DNA of 64,000 nucleotides from Brucella pituitosa (GCF_003049685.1 NZ_PYSY02000002.1:1153501-1217500), one strand, 5' to 3'; counted from the stretch's first letter, positions 38,298 through 47,442 are shown. The notes: generated by a model not told the origin, from the sequence alone. Made by a program: numbers and translations.

Positions 38298-38620
38298 ACG
38301 AACATATCCTGCCCCCCTCAAGGCGAAAATGCGAATAATCGCCGTTGAGGATTCGGCTAAACCCACTCTTTTTTAATCAGTGAAATCAGATATCTAGCTC
38401 AGATATCCGACCATATAACCAGCCCAATAGTGGCACCGTTAGCACGAGTCCCCGCGCAGGGCCATATCAATTGATATTTCCCACGCTCACGGAGATTACG
38501 CGCTGATCCCTTAATTATCTGTTTTTATTCAATTTCTCTCACACAAGCCATCCGATCTTCGTTCTGAGCACTTAGTACTTTCGGCTAAGCAATAAGTGCG
38601 GGCAATTTTTAGACATAAAC

Positions 38621-38650
38621 ACATAAACATTTCTTTATGTAATATTGACA
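38621..38650 (+). promoter_or_regulatory. Inverted repeat and -35-like box upstream of the metE leader
   Basis: ACATAAA (38621-38627) and TTTATGT (38634-38640) form an inverted repeat, and an extra ACATAAAC copy precedes it (38613-38620). A consensus-like TTGACA (38645-38650) follows. With about 17 bp spacing the -10 position reads CAGACT, which is weak, and the aptamer begins shortly after. A transcription factor of methionine metabolism could bind the repeat; which one is unknown. The rest of the 38298-38684 gap shows no gene. Confidence 0.45.
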
Positions 38651-38684
38651 AGCAGTGAAGCTTCCGGCAGACTGAGCGGCGTTA

Positions 38685-38900
38685 TGGTTCTTTCGTCAGA
38701 CTTCAGATGAAAGCTAAGAGGGAAACCGGTGCGTTGAAGACAAAACCGGTGCTGCCCCCGCAACTGTAAGCGGCGAGCCTTGATCCATCATGCCACTGGA
38801 ACGAAACATTCCGGGAAGGCGGATCAGAGCGCCGATCTGATTTAATCAGATCGAAACGCGCTCTAAGGTGCTGACCCGCGAGCCAGGAGACCTGCCATGG
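38685..38900 (+). promoter_or_regulatory. Cobalamin riboswitch controlling metE
   Basis: The conserved blocks appear in order: AAGAGGGAAACCGGTG, GCTGCCCCCGCAACTGTAAG (the B12 box side), GCCACTGG, GGGAAGGCGG and GAGCCAGGAGACCTGCC. AGACCTG of the last block (38888-38894) can alternatively pair with CAGGTCT at 38939-38945, a likely part of the expression switch. The metE start is about 120 bases downstream, and its only purine-rich stretch GGGG lies in the loop of a CTATAT/ATATAG hairpin. High cobalamin is expected to turn off the B12-independent synthase. A repeat palindrome is embedded in one arm. Confidence 0.95.
38826..38864. repeat. Palindromic repeat embedded in the riboswitch
   Basis: AGAGCGC (38826-38832) pairs with GCGCTCT (38858-38864), and inside it CGATCTGATT (38833-38842) pairs with AATCAGATCG (38844-38853). 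I remember very similar palindromes in Brucella/Ochrobactrum intergenic regions. It lies between the GGGAAGGCGG and GACCCGCGAGCC blocks, a variable arm of the aptamer. Confidence 0.7.
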
Positions 38901-39017
38901 CAAAACAACGTCCACGGGCGGGGTGTCCCGGAATGTCGCAGGTCTGGCTGTAATGAACAGCCTTTTCGCGCACGTCTGCAAACCCGCGCCCCCATCTATA
39001 TCGGGGTATATATAGCC

Positions 39018-41354
39018 ATGTCACAAACCACCGTCGCTACCGCCACCCTTGGTGTGCCGCGCATCGGCCGTCATCGCGAACTGAAGTTTGCACTCGAAGC
39101 TTTCTGGGCGGGTAAATCGTCTGAGGCAGAACTGCTCACTATTGCCAGCGCCTTACGCGCGGCCAATTGGGCCGAACAGCGCGATCACGGTATCACGAAA
39201 ATTCCGTCAAACGATTTCTCCCTTTACGATCATGTGCTTGATACTGCCGTGATGGTCGGCGCGATCCCTGACCGCTATGGCTGGACGGGCAGCGACGTAT
39301 CGCTCCAGACCTATTTCGCTATGGCGCGCGGTCGTGAAGGCAAAGCGAACAGCGATTGCGGTTGCGGCAATCATAAGCATGGTCATGGCGTGACCGCGCT
39401 TGAAATGACCAAGTGGTTCGACACCAATTATCACTATATGGTGCCAGAACTCACCGACGATCAGGAATTCAAACTTTCGGACCGCAAGCCGGTCGAGCAT
39501 TTTCTTGAAGCAAAAGCGCTCGGCATCCACACACGCCCGGTCATTCTGGGACCGGTGACGTTCCTGAAACTGGCAAAATCCACTGCCGAAGGTTTCAACC
39601 CGATAGCGCTACTGCCAAAACTGCTGCCCGTTTATGAAGAGCTGTTGCAGGAACTGGCGGAAGCCGGAGCCGATTGGGTGCAGATTGACGAGCCAGCGCT
39701 GGTTCTCGACCTCATCCCCAATGAGCGTGCAGCTTTTGAACTTGCCTATCAGCGTTTGAACACAGCAAGCCCGGTCAAAATCCTGGCTGCGACCTATTTC
39801 GGAGAACTGGGCAACAATCTCGAAACCGCTCTTTCTCTGCCGGTTGCAGGTTTGCATGTCGATCTCGTGCGTGGGGCAGACCAGCTTGTGGAAGTTGCCA
39901 GCAAAGCGCGCGGAGATCAGGTGCTTTCGCTCGGCATCATTGACGGACGCAATATCTGGCGTGCCGATCTCAACGCGATCATCGACCGTGTCCAACCTTT
40001 AATCGACAAGCGCGGGCTGGAACGCATTGAAATTGCGCCATCTTGTTCGCTCCTGCATGTGCCGATTGATCTTGAACTGGAAACCGGTCTCGATGCAGAA
40101 CTTAAAAACTGGCTCGCTTTTGCAGCACAAAAGATCGATGAGATTGCTATCCTCGGACGTGCGCTTTCGTCAGGAAAAAGCACGGTTCTTGCAGAACTGA
40201 AAGCCGCCAGTGAGGCCATTGCAGCCCGCCGCACATCGCCAAAGGTCCATAGTCTGGTTGTTGAACAGCGCGTTACCGCTGTTACCGAGACTCAGAAAAA
40301 GCGCAATAGCGTGTTCACCGAGCGACGCAAAATTCAAAGCGACAAGCTCAGCCTGCCCACTTTCCCCACCACGACAATCGGCTCTTTCCCGCAGACGCCG
40401 GAAGTGCGCAAAGCACGTGCAGCGGTCAACAAAGGTGAGATCAGCACTGCGCAATATGAAGGTTTTATTCAGCGCGAAACCGAAGCTGCCATCCGCTGGC
40501 AGGAAGAAATCGGCCTCGACGTGCTGGTGCATGGCGAGTTTGAGCGCAACGACATGGTGCAATATTTCGGCGAGCAGCTTTCGGGCTTTGCTTTCACAAA
40601 ATACGCCTGGGTGCAGAGCTACGGTTCGCGCTATGTCCGCCCTCCCATCATTTTCGGTGACGTTTCCCGTCCGGAACCGATGACGGTCGCATGGTGGAAA
40701 TATGCGCAATCACTGACAGACAAGCCCGTCAAAGGCATGTTGACGGGGCCAGTTACGATCCTCAACTGGTCGTTTGTTCGCGATGATATTCCACGTGCTG
40801 CAACCTGTCGTCAGATCGCTCTCGCCATCCGTGACGAAGTGAGCGATCTGGAGGGTGCAGGTGCTACCATGATCCAGATCGACGAGGCGGCCTTGCGCGA
40901 AGGCTTGCCGCTGCGTCGCGCTGACTGGTCGATCTATCTCGATTGGGCTGTCGAAAGCTTCCGTCTGTGTTCAAGCGGCGTGACCGACCAAACACAGATC
41001 CACACCCATATGTGCTATTCGGAGTTCAATGACATCATCGATGCCATTGCTCATATGGATGCCGACGTGATTTCGATTGAAACCTCGCGCTCACGCATGG
41101 AACTGCTTGATGCGTTCAAGTCGTTCAAATACCCGAACGACATCGGCCCGGGCGTTTATGATATTCACTCACCACGCGTGCCGGAAGTCAGCGAAATGAC
41201 GGACCTGCTGGCGCTTGCCCGCAAGCAGCTTTCCGATGGACAGCTCTGGGTCAATCCCGATTGCGGCCTGAAAACCCGCAAATGGGACGAGGTGCGCCCT
41301 GCCCTCGTCAACATGGTGGCGGCAGCGAAAGCGCTACGCGCAGAACTGGCCTAA
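39018..41354 (+). CDS. metE: Cobalamin-independent methionine synthase
   Basis: Transfers the methyl group of 5-methyltetrahydrofolate (triglutamate) to homocysteine using zinc. The 778-residue protein is the normal two-barrel size. It starts at ATG 39018 with TLGVPRIGRHRELKFALEAFW; the C-terminal catalytic barrel begins TTTIGSFPQTPEVRKAR and carries the zinc ligands in QIHTHMCYSEFND (His and Cys), an acidic ligand region in DVISIETSRS, and the final Cys in VNPDCGLKTRKW. A frame extends upstream through the riboswitch, but that is untranslated leader. Expression should be repressed by cobalamin, implying that a B12-dependent MetH exists elsewhere. Confidence 0.97.
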   Translation: MSQTTVATATLGVPRIGRHRELKFALEAFWAGKSSEAELLTIASALRAANWAEQRDHGITKIPSNDFSLYDHVLDTAVMVGAIPDRYGWTGSDVSLQTYFAMARGREGKANSDCGCGNHKHGHGVTALEMTKWFDTNYHYMVPELTDDQEFKLSDRKPVEHFLEAKALGIHTRPVILGPVTFLKLAKSTAEGFNPIALLPKLLPVYEELLQELAEAGADWVQIDEPALVLDLIPNERAAFELAYQRLNTASPVKILAATYFGELGNNLETALSLPVAGLHVDLVRGADQLVEVASKARGDQVLSLGIIDGRNIWRADLNAIIDRVQPLIDKRGLERIEIAPSCSLLHVPIDLELETGLDAELKNWLAFAAQKIDEIAILGRALSSGKSTVLAELKAASEAIAARRTSPKVHSLVVEQRVTAVTETQKKRNSVFTERRKIQSDKLSLPTFPTTTIGSFPQTPEVRKARAAVNKGEISTAQYEGFIQRETEAAIRWQEEIGLDVLVHGEFERNDMVQYFGEQLSGFAFTKYAWVQSYGSRYVRPPIIFGDVSRPEPMTVAWWKYAQSLTDKPVKGMLTGPVTILNWSFVRDDIPRAATCRQIALAIRDEVSDLEGAGATMIQIDEAALREGLPLRRADWSIYLDWAVESFRLCSSGVTDQTQIHTHMCYSEFNDIIDAIAHMDADVISIETSRSRMELLDAFKSFKYPNDIGPGVYDIHSPRVPEVSEMTDLLALARKQLSDGQLWVNPDCGLKTRKWDEVRPALVNMVAAAKALRAELA

Positions 41355-41361
41355 ACGAAAA

Positions 41362-41401
41362 AACCCATGCCGGATTAAATACCGCATTTCCGGCATGGGT
41401 T
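41362..41401. terminator. Bidirectional terminator between metE and the DUF922 gene
   Basis: AACCCATGCCGGA (41362-41374) and TCCGGCATGGGTT (41389-41401) form a 13-bp stem with a 14-nt loop. On the - strand a T6 run follows, so it is a textbook terminator for the DUF922 gene, whose stop codon it contains; it also lies 7 bp after metE. Confidence 0.88.
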
Positions 41402-41993
41402 ATCCGCCGTTCACCAACGCCAAAATAAGCTGCTCGACGTTGCCGCCGGATCCCATTTCAACGCGGTCGAAATCACGGCCCTGCTGGCGCTGGATATCGA
41501 CCAGCGCAGTAATGCGATTAATCAGTTCCCGGCGCATTTTCTGGCACTTCGGGTCGTTCGGGATGGAAAGCCCAACCGTCGTGCGGACGATCTCGCGCGT
41601 CATATCCTTGGCTGTGTCGCCATGAACGAGCTCGTGCTTGTAGATGCCATCATAGAAGCGCTCCCAGTTCTCTTTCACTGGTGAGGTAAGCTTCTGTGAA
41701 GGCTTCGGCAGCGTATAGGTGATTTTCAGTTTGGGCCTGGCCGAAACAATTGTGCAGCCATTGTTGGAATTGTCGAACTTGCGATCCCAGGTCAGCACAA
41801 AGGTCGTGTGCGCTATCACGCGGGATTTGCCGGCTTTAGGGCCGCGCTCGCCGATGGATTCATAGAGCTCAGGACCGGTGCGGCCGGTAATCGCGTAGGG
41901 CTTTATGACTTCAACGGCTTTCCAGTCATCCTCTGCAAAGGCCTGCCCCGAAAACAAAACACCGAAAACAACACTCAATACAGCTATGCGCAC
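41400..41993 (-). CDS. Exported DUF922-type putative zinc protease
   Basis: A 197-residue protein with a signal peptide (MRIAVLSVVFGVLFSGQAFA) and the metal-binding motif HELVHGD (HExxH at about residues 119-123) typical of DUF922 proteins, predicted secreted Zn-dependent proteases. The family pattern includes VLTWDRKFDNSNNGCTIVSA before the motif. Substrate and biological role are unknown. It converges on metE and has no obvious partner genes. Confidence 0.85.
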   Translation of the reverse strand: MRIAVLSVVFGVLFSGQAFAEDDWKAVEVIKPYAITGRTGPELYESIGERGPKAGKSRVIAHTTFVLTWDRKFDNSNNGCTIVSARPKLKITYTLPKPSQKLTSPVKENWERFYDGIYKHELVHGDTAKDMTREIVRTTVGLSIPNDPKCQKMRRELINRITALVDIQRQQGRDFDRVEMGSGGNVEQLILALVNGG

Positions 41994-42165
41994 GACAACT
42001 CCAGCCCCAAAAACAGCAATGCGCGAAGGCTACAATATCATTGCCCCAGACAGAAGCGCTTTCACTACCCCTCGCAATTTGAACCAGAAATCGGAATAAA
42101 TTTCCTGATTAACGGTTTTCAGAGCAAGATTGACTATATCTTCATAGTTTCGTAGATACGTAGTT

Positions 42166-42489
42166 ATGAACGAAAATGACCCAATCGACCCGGGTGTAAA
42201 AACCCACCTCGCGGCCGACAAGGCAAGTGAATTTCTCAAGACAATCGCCAACAATCACCGGCTTATGATCCTTTGCCGGCTGCACGGCGGTGAGAAGTCA
42301 GTGGGACAGCTTGCTGAGTTGATCGGCCTGCGTGACTCCACTGTCTCTCAACATCTGGCATTGTTGCGGCGCGAGGGCATTATTGCCGGGCGACGTGACG
42401 GACAAACGATCTGGTATCGCGTTGAAAGTGATATAGCGCAGCAAGTGATGGCGGTGATCTGCACACATTTCCAGGTGCCGGTCGGCTAA
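42166..42489 (+). CDS. ArsR-family transcriptional regulator
   Basis: A 107-residue winged-helix repressor: ASEFLKTIANNHRLMILCRL, then the helix-turn-helix KSVGQLAELIGLRDSTVSQHLALL and the wing EGIIAGRRDGQTIWYRV. The CVCG-type metal-binding motif of arsenic sensors is missing; a lone Cys sits in LMILCRL, as in the NolR/BigR-like members that sense redox or sulfur signals or act as global regulators. It lies 47 bp before the MFS transporter gene in the same direction, so control of that gene is likely. Confidence 0.88.
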   Translation: MNENDPIDPGVKTHLAADKASEFLKTIANNHRLMILCRLHGGEKSVGQLAELIGLRDSTVSQHLALLRREGIIAGRRDGQTIWYRVESDIAQQVMAVICTHFQVPVG

Positions 42490-42536
42490 GCCGGCATCCG
42501 TTACAATCACCAGAATAACTTTGAAGAAGTGCGGAC

Positions 42537-43733
42537 ATGACTGACCAGACCATCGCCAGACGCAATACTTTCGTGCTTACCGCAGCACAGGCTTTGGGGG
42601 CTGCAAGCCCGCCGATCATCATTTCGCTGGGCGGACTGGTCGGACAGCAGCTTTCCTCCGATCCGGCACTGGTCACACTGCCCGTCAGCCTGTTCAGTCT
42701 TGGTCTGGCGCTTGGCACCCTGCCTGCAGCCTTCATTATGCGCGCATTCGGACGGCGTAACGGCTATCTGCTCGGCGCTGGCTTTGGCATGACAGCCGGT
42801 CTGATAGCCGCTTTCGGCATCTTCACAAGCTCCTTCATCATCTTCTGTCTTGGCACCTTCATTGCGGGCTTTTATGCCGCCTATGTTCAGAGCTATCGCT
42901 TTGCGGCAACCGATGCCGCGACAGGTGCGCTCAAAGCCCGGGCCATTTCATGGGTGATGGTCGGAGGTTTGATTGCAGCCATTATCGGGCCGCAGCTTGT
43001 CATCTGGACGCGTGATGCCCTGCCCGATACGCCCTATGCGGGTAGCTTTATAAGTCAGGCTGCTCTCGCATTGCTGGCGATCCCTGTCTTGTTGCTGTTT
43101 CGCTCGCCCAAGGCGGCGAAAGCTGCGAATACAGGAGATGGTGGCCGTTCGTTGAAAGAGATATTGCTAAGCCCGCGTTACATACTGGCGGTGGCTTCTG
43201 GTGTTGTCTCCTATGGCCTGATGACATTTGTGATGACAGCAGCCCCGATCGCCATGGTTGGCCATGGCCATTCCGTCGACCATGCGGCTTTGGGCATTCA
43301 GTGGCATGTGCTTGCCATGTTCGGGCCAAGCTTCTTCACAGGATTGCTGATTACCCGCTTTGGCAAGGAACGTGTAACAGCTGTTGGCCTGCTGATCATC
43401 GCTCTATCGGCAATTGTTGCATTATCGGGGCTTGATCTCACGCATTTCTGGATTTCGCTGATCCTGCTCGGCATCGGCTGGAATTTTGGCTTCATTGGTG
43501 CGACCGCTATGGTTGCCGAATGCCATACGCCAGAGGAACGCGGCAAGGCGCAGGGTGCAAACGACTTTCTCGTCTTCGGCACGGTCGCCTGCGCATCTTT
43601 CTTTGCCGGTTCACTGCTGCATTCGTCCGGCTGGCAGACGATCAACTGGCTGATCTTCCCGGCAGTTGCACTCATTCTTGTGCCGCTGGTCTGGCAATCC
43701 GCCAGAAAACAGAGAGCCAAAGTCGCAGCATAA
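42537..43733 (+). CDS. MFS transporter
   Basis: A 398-residue, 12-span major facilitator. The interdomain and loop motifs are recognisable (LGTLPAAFIMRAFGRRNGY between spans 2 and 3; LAMFGPSFFTGLLITRFGKER in the second half; TPEERGKAQGANDFLVFG near span 10). It is of the YfmO/EmrD-like drug or metabolite efflux type by general look; the substrate is not predictable. It probably forms one unit with the upstream ArsR gene and is followed directly by a strong terminator. Confidence 0.87.
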   Translation: MTDQTIARRNTFVLTAAQALGAASPPIIISLGGLVGQQLSSDPALVTLPVSLFSLGLALGTLPAAFIMRAFGRRNGYLLGAGFGMTAGLIAAFGIFTSSFIIFCLGTFIAGFYAAYVQSYRFAATDAATGALKARAISWVMVGGLIAAIIGPQLVIWTRDALPDTPYAGSFISQAALALLAIPVLLLFRSPKAAKAANTGDGGRSLKEILLSPRYILAVASGVVSYGLMTFVMTAAPIAMVGHGHSVDHAALGIQWHVLAMFGPSFFTGLLITRFGKERVTAVGLLIIALSAIVALSGLDLTHFWISLILLGIGWNFGFIGATAMVAECHTPEERGKAQGANDFLVFGTVACASFFAGSLLHSSGWQTINWLIFPAVALILVPLVWQSARKQRAKVAA

Positions 43734-43735
43734 CA

Positions 43736-43769
43736 AAAAGCCCGCCTTGATTTCTCAAGGCGGGCTTTT
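43736..43769 (+). terminator. Rho-independent terminator after the MFS gene
   Basis: AAAAGCCCGCCTTGA (43736-43750), loop TTTC, TCAAGGCGGGCTTTT (43755-43769): a perfect 15-bp stem ending in T4, 3 bases after the stop codon. It may also terminate the convergent operon. Confidence 0.93.
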
Positions 43770-43781
43770 CTTTAAATCAGA

Positions 43782-43825
43782 GCGCATCCCGAAAAGTGTG
43801 AAACGGTCTTCGGAAAAAGATGCGC
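43782..43825. repeat. Palindromic intergenic repeat, copy 1
   Basis: GCGCATC (43782-43788) and GATGCGC (43819-43825) enclose CCGAAAAGTGTGAAACGG and TCTTCGG. The core CCGAAAAGTG...CGGT(T/C)TTCGG recurs on the other strand at 63736-63780 and, more diverged, at 58898-58940. Confidence 0.8.
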
Positions 43826-43845
43826 GTCAAAACAGGAAGACGATC

Positions 43846-44913
43846 TTACTGTTCGATTGTGCGGTTCCAGCGGTTGTTGAGCTGCTGGCGACCTTCGTTC
43901 ACTGCATCCCAGTCAAGCGTATTGGCTGTTTTCATGTAACCATTGAAAGCATCGAGCTTGGCCTGCGCTTCAGGCGAACCGGCCTTGGCCTTCTGGTTCG
44001 ATGGGATCACATTCCCATGATCAAGCGCCTTGCTCTGTGCATCAGCCGAAAGCAGATAATGCGCGAGCTTCTGGCTCAGTTCTGGTTCGTTGTTGCCAGC
44101 CAGTACACATTCGGTGACTGCGAGAACAACCGAGCCTTCCTTTGGCTGTGCGTATTCAACCGGAATACCCTTGTCTTTCAGGTTATTAACGCCGGTTGGG
44201 GTCAGCGGGAAGATTGCTGCTTCGCCGGTCTGAACCATTTCCGAAATCTTTGCCGACGATGGAATGAATTCCAGAACGTTCTTGCCGATGGTGTCCGGGA
44301 ACTTTTCAAAACCTGGCTCAAGATTCTTGTCGTCACCGCCCTGAATGCGGTTGAACATCAGAAATGCATGCAGGCCGAAGGTCGAAGCGGACGCAGACTG
44401 GAACACAACAGCCTTGTTGAATTTCTCATCCGCGAAATCCATCCACGAGGTCGGCGCTGCCCAACCCTTTTCGTCGAAAAGCTTCTTGTTATAGGCGATA
44501 CCGGTCATGCCCATATCGACGCCGATTGCCATATCGCCTTTCAGACGCGCAGCTGGCTGAATGTCAGCCAAAACCGGATTATCAGAGATTTTCTGGCAAA
44601 GACCCGCATTGATGGCGCGGACCATCACGCCGTCATCAAGCAGCATGACGTGCATCTGAGGATTGTCCTTCTGCGCGGTTGCCTTCGCAAGAATATCAGC
44701 CGATGTGCCCGGTACGACGACAACCTTGACGTTGTTTGCCTTTTCAAACTCCGGCAAGACGTACTCGGTGTAAGCCTTCTCCATGTTGCCGCCATTCATA
44801 CCGATATAAAGCGTCTTGGTTTCAGCCGATGCGGCCGAAGCAAACGCGACCGACAGGCCGAGCGCTAACAGGGCGGACTTGGTAATGGCCTTGGTAATGG
44901 ATTGATTTTTCAT
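43846..44913 (-). CDS. Periplasmic substrate-binding protein, polyamine/opine-type ABC importer
   Basis: A 355-residue PotD/AgaA-like binding protein with signal peptide (ALLALGLSVAFASAASA). Typical elements are TLYIGMNGGNMEKAYTEYVLPEFEKA, the DDGVMVRAINAGLCQ region, GVDMGMTGIAYNKKLFDEKGWAAPTSW and a C-terminal NRWNRTIEQ. It is last in a seven-gene operon; the permeases and ATPase are encoded further upstream on the same strand. Given the dehydrogenase subunits in between, the ligand is probably an imino acid, opine or N-substituted amino acid. Confidence 0.87.
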   Translation of the reverse strand: MKNQSITKAITKSALLALGLSVAFASAASAETKTLYIGMNGGNMEKAYTEYVLPEFEKANNVKVVVVPGTSADILAKATAQKDNPQMHVMLLDDGVMVRAINAGLCQKISDNPVLADIQPAARLKGDMAIGVDMGMTGIAYNKKLFDEKGWAAPTSWMDFADEKFNKAVVFQSASASTFGLHAFLMFNRIQGGDDKNLEPGFEKFPDTIGKNVLEFIPSSAKISEMVQTGEAAIFPLTPTGVNNLKDKGIPVEYAQPKEGSVVLAVTECVLAGNNEPELSQKLAHYLLSADAQSKALDHGNVIPSNQKAKAGSPEAQAKLDAFNGYMKTANTLDWDAVNEGRQQLNNRWNRTIEQ

Positions 44914-44914
44914 G

Positions 44915-46051
44915 CTACTCCCCTTTGTGGTTTAAGTTCGTATCGAACCGGTCGATGCGGAATGCATCGATCGGCGTTTCCGTCTCGCCTTTCACGGCAA
45001 GATCGCAAAGAATGGCGCCTACAGCCGGGCCGGTCTGGAAACCGGCACCGCAAAAACCGAAGGCGTGAAAGAGATTTTTGACCCGGCTGCTTGGCCCAAT
45101 CACCGGATTGTCGTCCGGCATTTCAGATTCAGTGCCAGACCAGAAGCGGATTACCTGGGCATTTTTCAGATGCGGGAAAAGCTCAATTGCGCGCAGCATC
45201 ACCGATGACGCCGCATTAACCGAAGGCCGCGAGAAATCCGGGTTTTCGAGCGGTGTTCCGCGCCCGCCGCCCATCACATAATTGCCCCGCGTGACCTGAC
45301 GGCCATAAAAACCGCCACCCTCTTCGCCAAGGCTCATTGGCAGACGCATCGGCATTGGTTCGGTCACAACCATGGACGGATAGATGCGCTGGAGCGGCAC
45401 CGGCTCGCCAAAGGATGCGGCGAATTTATCCGACCACGCACCGGCGCAGTTGAAGACCATGCCCGCATTGATTTCAATGCCGTCACCGGCCAGCACTGCA
45501 AAGCCACTCCCCGTCGAACGCACTTCATGAACAGGCGTGTTTTCCAGTACTGTCGCACCTAAAGCTTTTGCAGCGCGCGCAAAAGCAGGCGAAACGAGAC
45601 GTGGATTAGCGTGACCATCTTCCGCACACAGCGAAGCGCCCGCCACATCACCCGTCAGCCATGGAAAGCGTTCGCGCACGGCATTACCGCCGATCAGCTC
45701 AAGCTCCAGCCCAAGCGGCCTGACCCTTTCCGCATAGGCTTCAAGCTTTGCGAAATGCTCTGGCGTGCGCGCAAGTTTCAGATGACCGCTACGAATATAC
45801 TCACCGTCGATGCCGATCAGTTCAGGCAGACGCGCCCAGAGATCGAATGCGCGTTGCGACAGCGGAATTTGCTCTGGCTCGCGACCCTGCCTGCGCACGC
45901 CGCCATAATTGACGCCACTTGCCTGCGCACCGCAAAAACCCTTATCCAGCAGAATAACCGACAGCCCGGCCCTGCGCATGAAAAGTGCTGCCGAACCGCC
46001 GACAATACCGCCGCCGATGATCAGTGCATCAGCCTGAAGGCGCTTTGTCAT
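44915..46051 (-). CDS. FAD-dependent oxidoreductase, HcnC/OoxB/DadA-like beta subunit
   Basis: The 378-residue DAO-type flavoprotein has the FAD motif ADALIIGGGIVGGSAALFMRR near its start, GVNYGGVRRQG, and the C-terminal HAFGFCGAGFQTGPAVGAIL that closes on FAD. With the two adjacent genes it makes up a three-subunit membrane or soluble dehydrogenase like HcnABC, opine oxidase OoxAB or D-hydroxyproline dehydrogenase. This subunit would oxidise the C-N bond of the substrate. Its ATG overlaps the stop of the alpha-type subunit gene (ATGA). Confidence 0.87.
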   Translation of the reverse strand: MTKRLQADALIIGGGIVGGSAALFMRRAGLSVILLDKGFCGAQASGVNYGGVRRQGREPEQIPLSQRAFDLWARLPELIGIDGEYIRSGHLKLARTPEHFAKLEAYAERVRPLGLELELIGGNAVRERFPWLTGDVAGASLCAEDGHANPRLVSPAFARAAKALGATVLENTPVHEVRSTGSGFAVLAGDGIEINAGMVFNCAGAWSDKFAASFGEPVPLQRIYPSMVVTEPMPMRLPMSLGEEGGGFYGRQVTRGNYVMGGGRGTPLENPDFSRPSVNAASSVMLRAIELFPHLKNAQVIRFWSGTESEMPDDNPVIGPSSRVKNLFHAFGFCGAGFQTGPAVGAILCDLAVKGETETPIDAFRIDRFDTNLNHKGE

Positions 46052-47442
46052 GGCAACACCTCATGCTGAGACTTCGAACCAAAGCCAAGCGGGATCGGCT
46101 TGACTGGTGCCTGCGCACGAATACGTCCTGCCTGCGATGGCGATTTATCCTGCATCGACGCCAGGAGTTCCGCAGCAGCAGCCGTACACATACGGCCCTG
46201 ACAACGGCCCATGCCAACACGGCTCAATGCTTTGAGCCGGTTGATCTCGCTTGCATTACCGTCGCGGATGACCGAACGCGCTTCGCTGAGCTTTATCTCT
46301 TCGCAACGGCAAAGCGTGACATCCTGTCCGACGGTTTCAAACCAGTCATGCGGGAAGGGAAATGCCTTCTCCAAAATCAGACGCTGACGATAAACCGCAT
46401 CCAGTTCACTGATAAGACGCTGTTCGAGCGCCGCATCCGCCGTGCCACCAAGATCGCGGATCATGGCAATTGCCGCCAGGCGCCCGCGAATTTCCGCTGC
46501 ATCAGCACCGGCAATTCCAGCCCCATCGCCCGCCACATACACGCCGCTCTTGCTCGTCCGGCCAAGCGCATCCGCCACCGGAAGCCAAGCGCGATCACGC
46601 TCGTTAAAGCCGAAATCACAGCCCGCGAGATCGGCAAGCTGGGTTTCAGGTCGCAGCGCAAAACCATAGGCCAGCGCATCGCATTCAATCTCGCGCTGAC
46701 GTTTGCCTGAGCGATAGCGAATGCCTTCAACATGCCCCGCGCCCAGCACTTCATCGGGCCGCACATTATAATGGATCGGCACGCCGCCAAGCTTCAGTCG
46801 CAAGCCATAATAAGCGCCGAGCGCAACAATGCGCGGCGCGTGCAACGCCAAATGCGCCAGATGAAATTTTGAGCTGAACGATGCCGTATCAAGAACCGCT
46901 GCAACCTTGGCACCGGCATGATGATATTGCCATGCCACCAGATAAAGCAGCGGGCCGGAACCCATGAAAACCACACGTTCGCCAATCGTGCAGCCCTGTG
47001 CTTTCAGTGCTGTCTGCGAAGCACCAAGCGTATAGACACCGGGCTTCGTCCAGCCGGAAAATGGCAGCACGCGGTCGGTCGCACCCGTTGCAAGCAGCAA
47101 CTGACTGTAAGGCAATTGCACATGAACACCGCCCGACATCAGATCAAGGTGGCTTGTTTCATCGCGTGAAATGTTCCAGACCAGCGTTTCCGGGCGATAA
47201 TCAATCGCCTCGCGCAAATGATCGAAGGTCTGATGCAGCGCTTCCGCCTTATGGGCTTCCGATCCGTAACGCGCCTTATAGCTGCGACCATCATCGAATG
47301 GCGGACGGCGATAGATCTGCCCACCAGCGCGCATGCCTTCATCCAGCACAATCGGACGATGACCAGCCTTCACCAGCATTTCGGCTGCACGAATACCCGC
47401 AGGACCAGCGCCCACAATCACCGGATTGAGAAACGTACTCAT
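46048..47442 (-). CDS. FAD/NAD(P)-binding oxidoreductase with BFD-like 2Fe-2S domain, HcnB/OoxA-like
   Basis: The 464-residue protein has an N-terminal FAD site (PVIVGAGPAGIRAAEMLVKAG), a second dinucleotide site (GERVVFMGSGPLLYLVAW), GVYVAGDGAGIAGADAAEIRG, and a C-terminal bacterioferritin-associated-ferredoxin-like domain with CRC...GRCQGRMC cysteines for a 2Fe-2S cluster. This is the alpha subunit of heteromeric amine/imino acid dehydrogenases. It overlaps both neighbours by 4 bases, so the three subunits are translationally coupled. Confidence 0.88.
   Translation of the reverse strand: MSTFLNPVIVGAGPAGIRAAEMLVKAGHRPIVLDEGMRAGGQIYRRPPFDDGRSYKARYGSEAHKAEALHQTFDHLREAIDYRPETLVWNISRDETSHLDLMSGGVHVQLPYSQLLLATGATDRVLPFSGWTKPGVYTLGASQTALKAQGCTIGERVVFMGSGPLLYLVAWQYHHAGAKVAAVLDTASFSSKFHLAHLALHAPRIVALGAYYGLRLKLGGVPIHYNVRPDEVLGAGHVEGIRYRSGKRQREIECDALAYGFALRPETQLADLAGCDFGFNERDRAWLPVADALGRTSKSGVYVAGDGAGIAGADAAEIRGRLAAIAMIRDLGGTADAALEQRLISELDAVYRQRLILEKAFPFPHDWFETVGQDVTLCRCEEIKLSEARSVIRDGNASEINRLKALSRVGMGRCQGRMCTAAAAELLASMQDKSPSQAGRIRAQAPVKPIPLGFGSKSQHEVLP

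Noticed and set aside
38868..39017. Upstream in-frame extension of metE
   Set aside because: It lies in the riboswitch and its expression platform; the MetE N-terminus begins at 39018.
43666..44868. A 400-codon + strand frame opposite the binding-protein gene
   Set aside because: The - strand protein has a signal peptide and family motifs; the + strand translation has none and begins inside the MFS gene and terminator.
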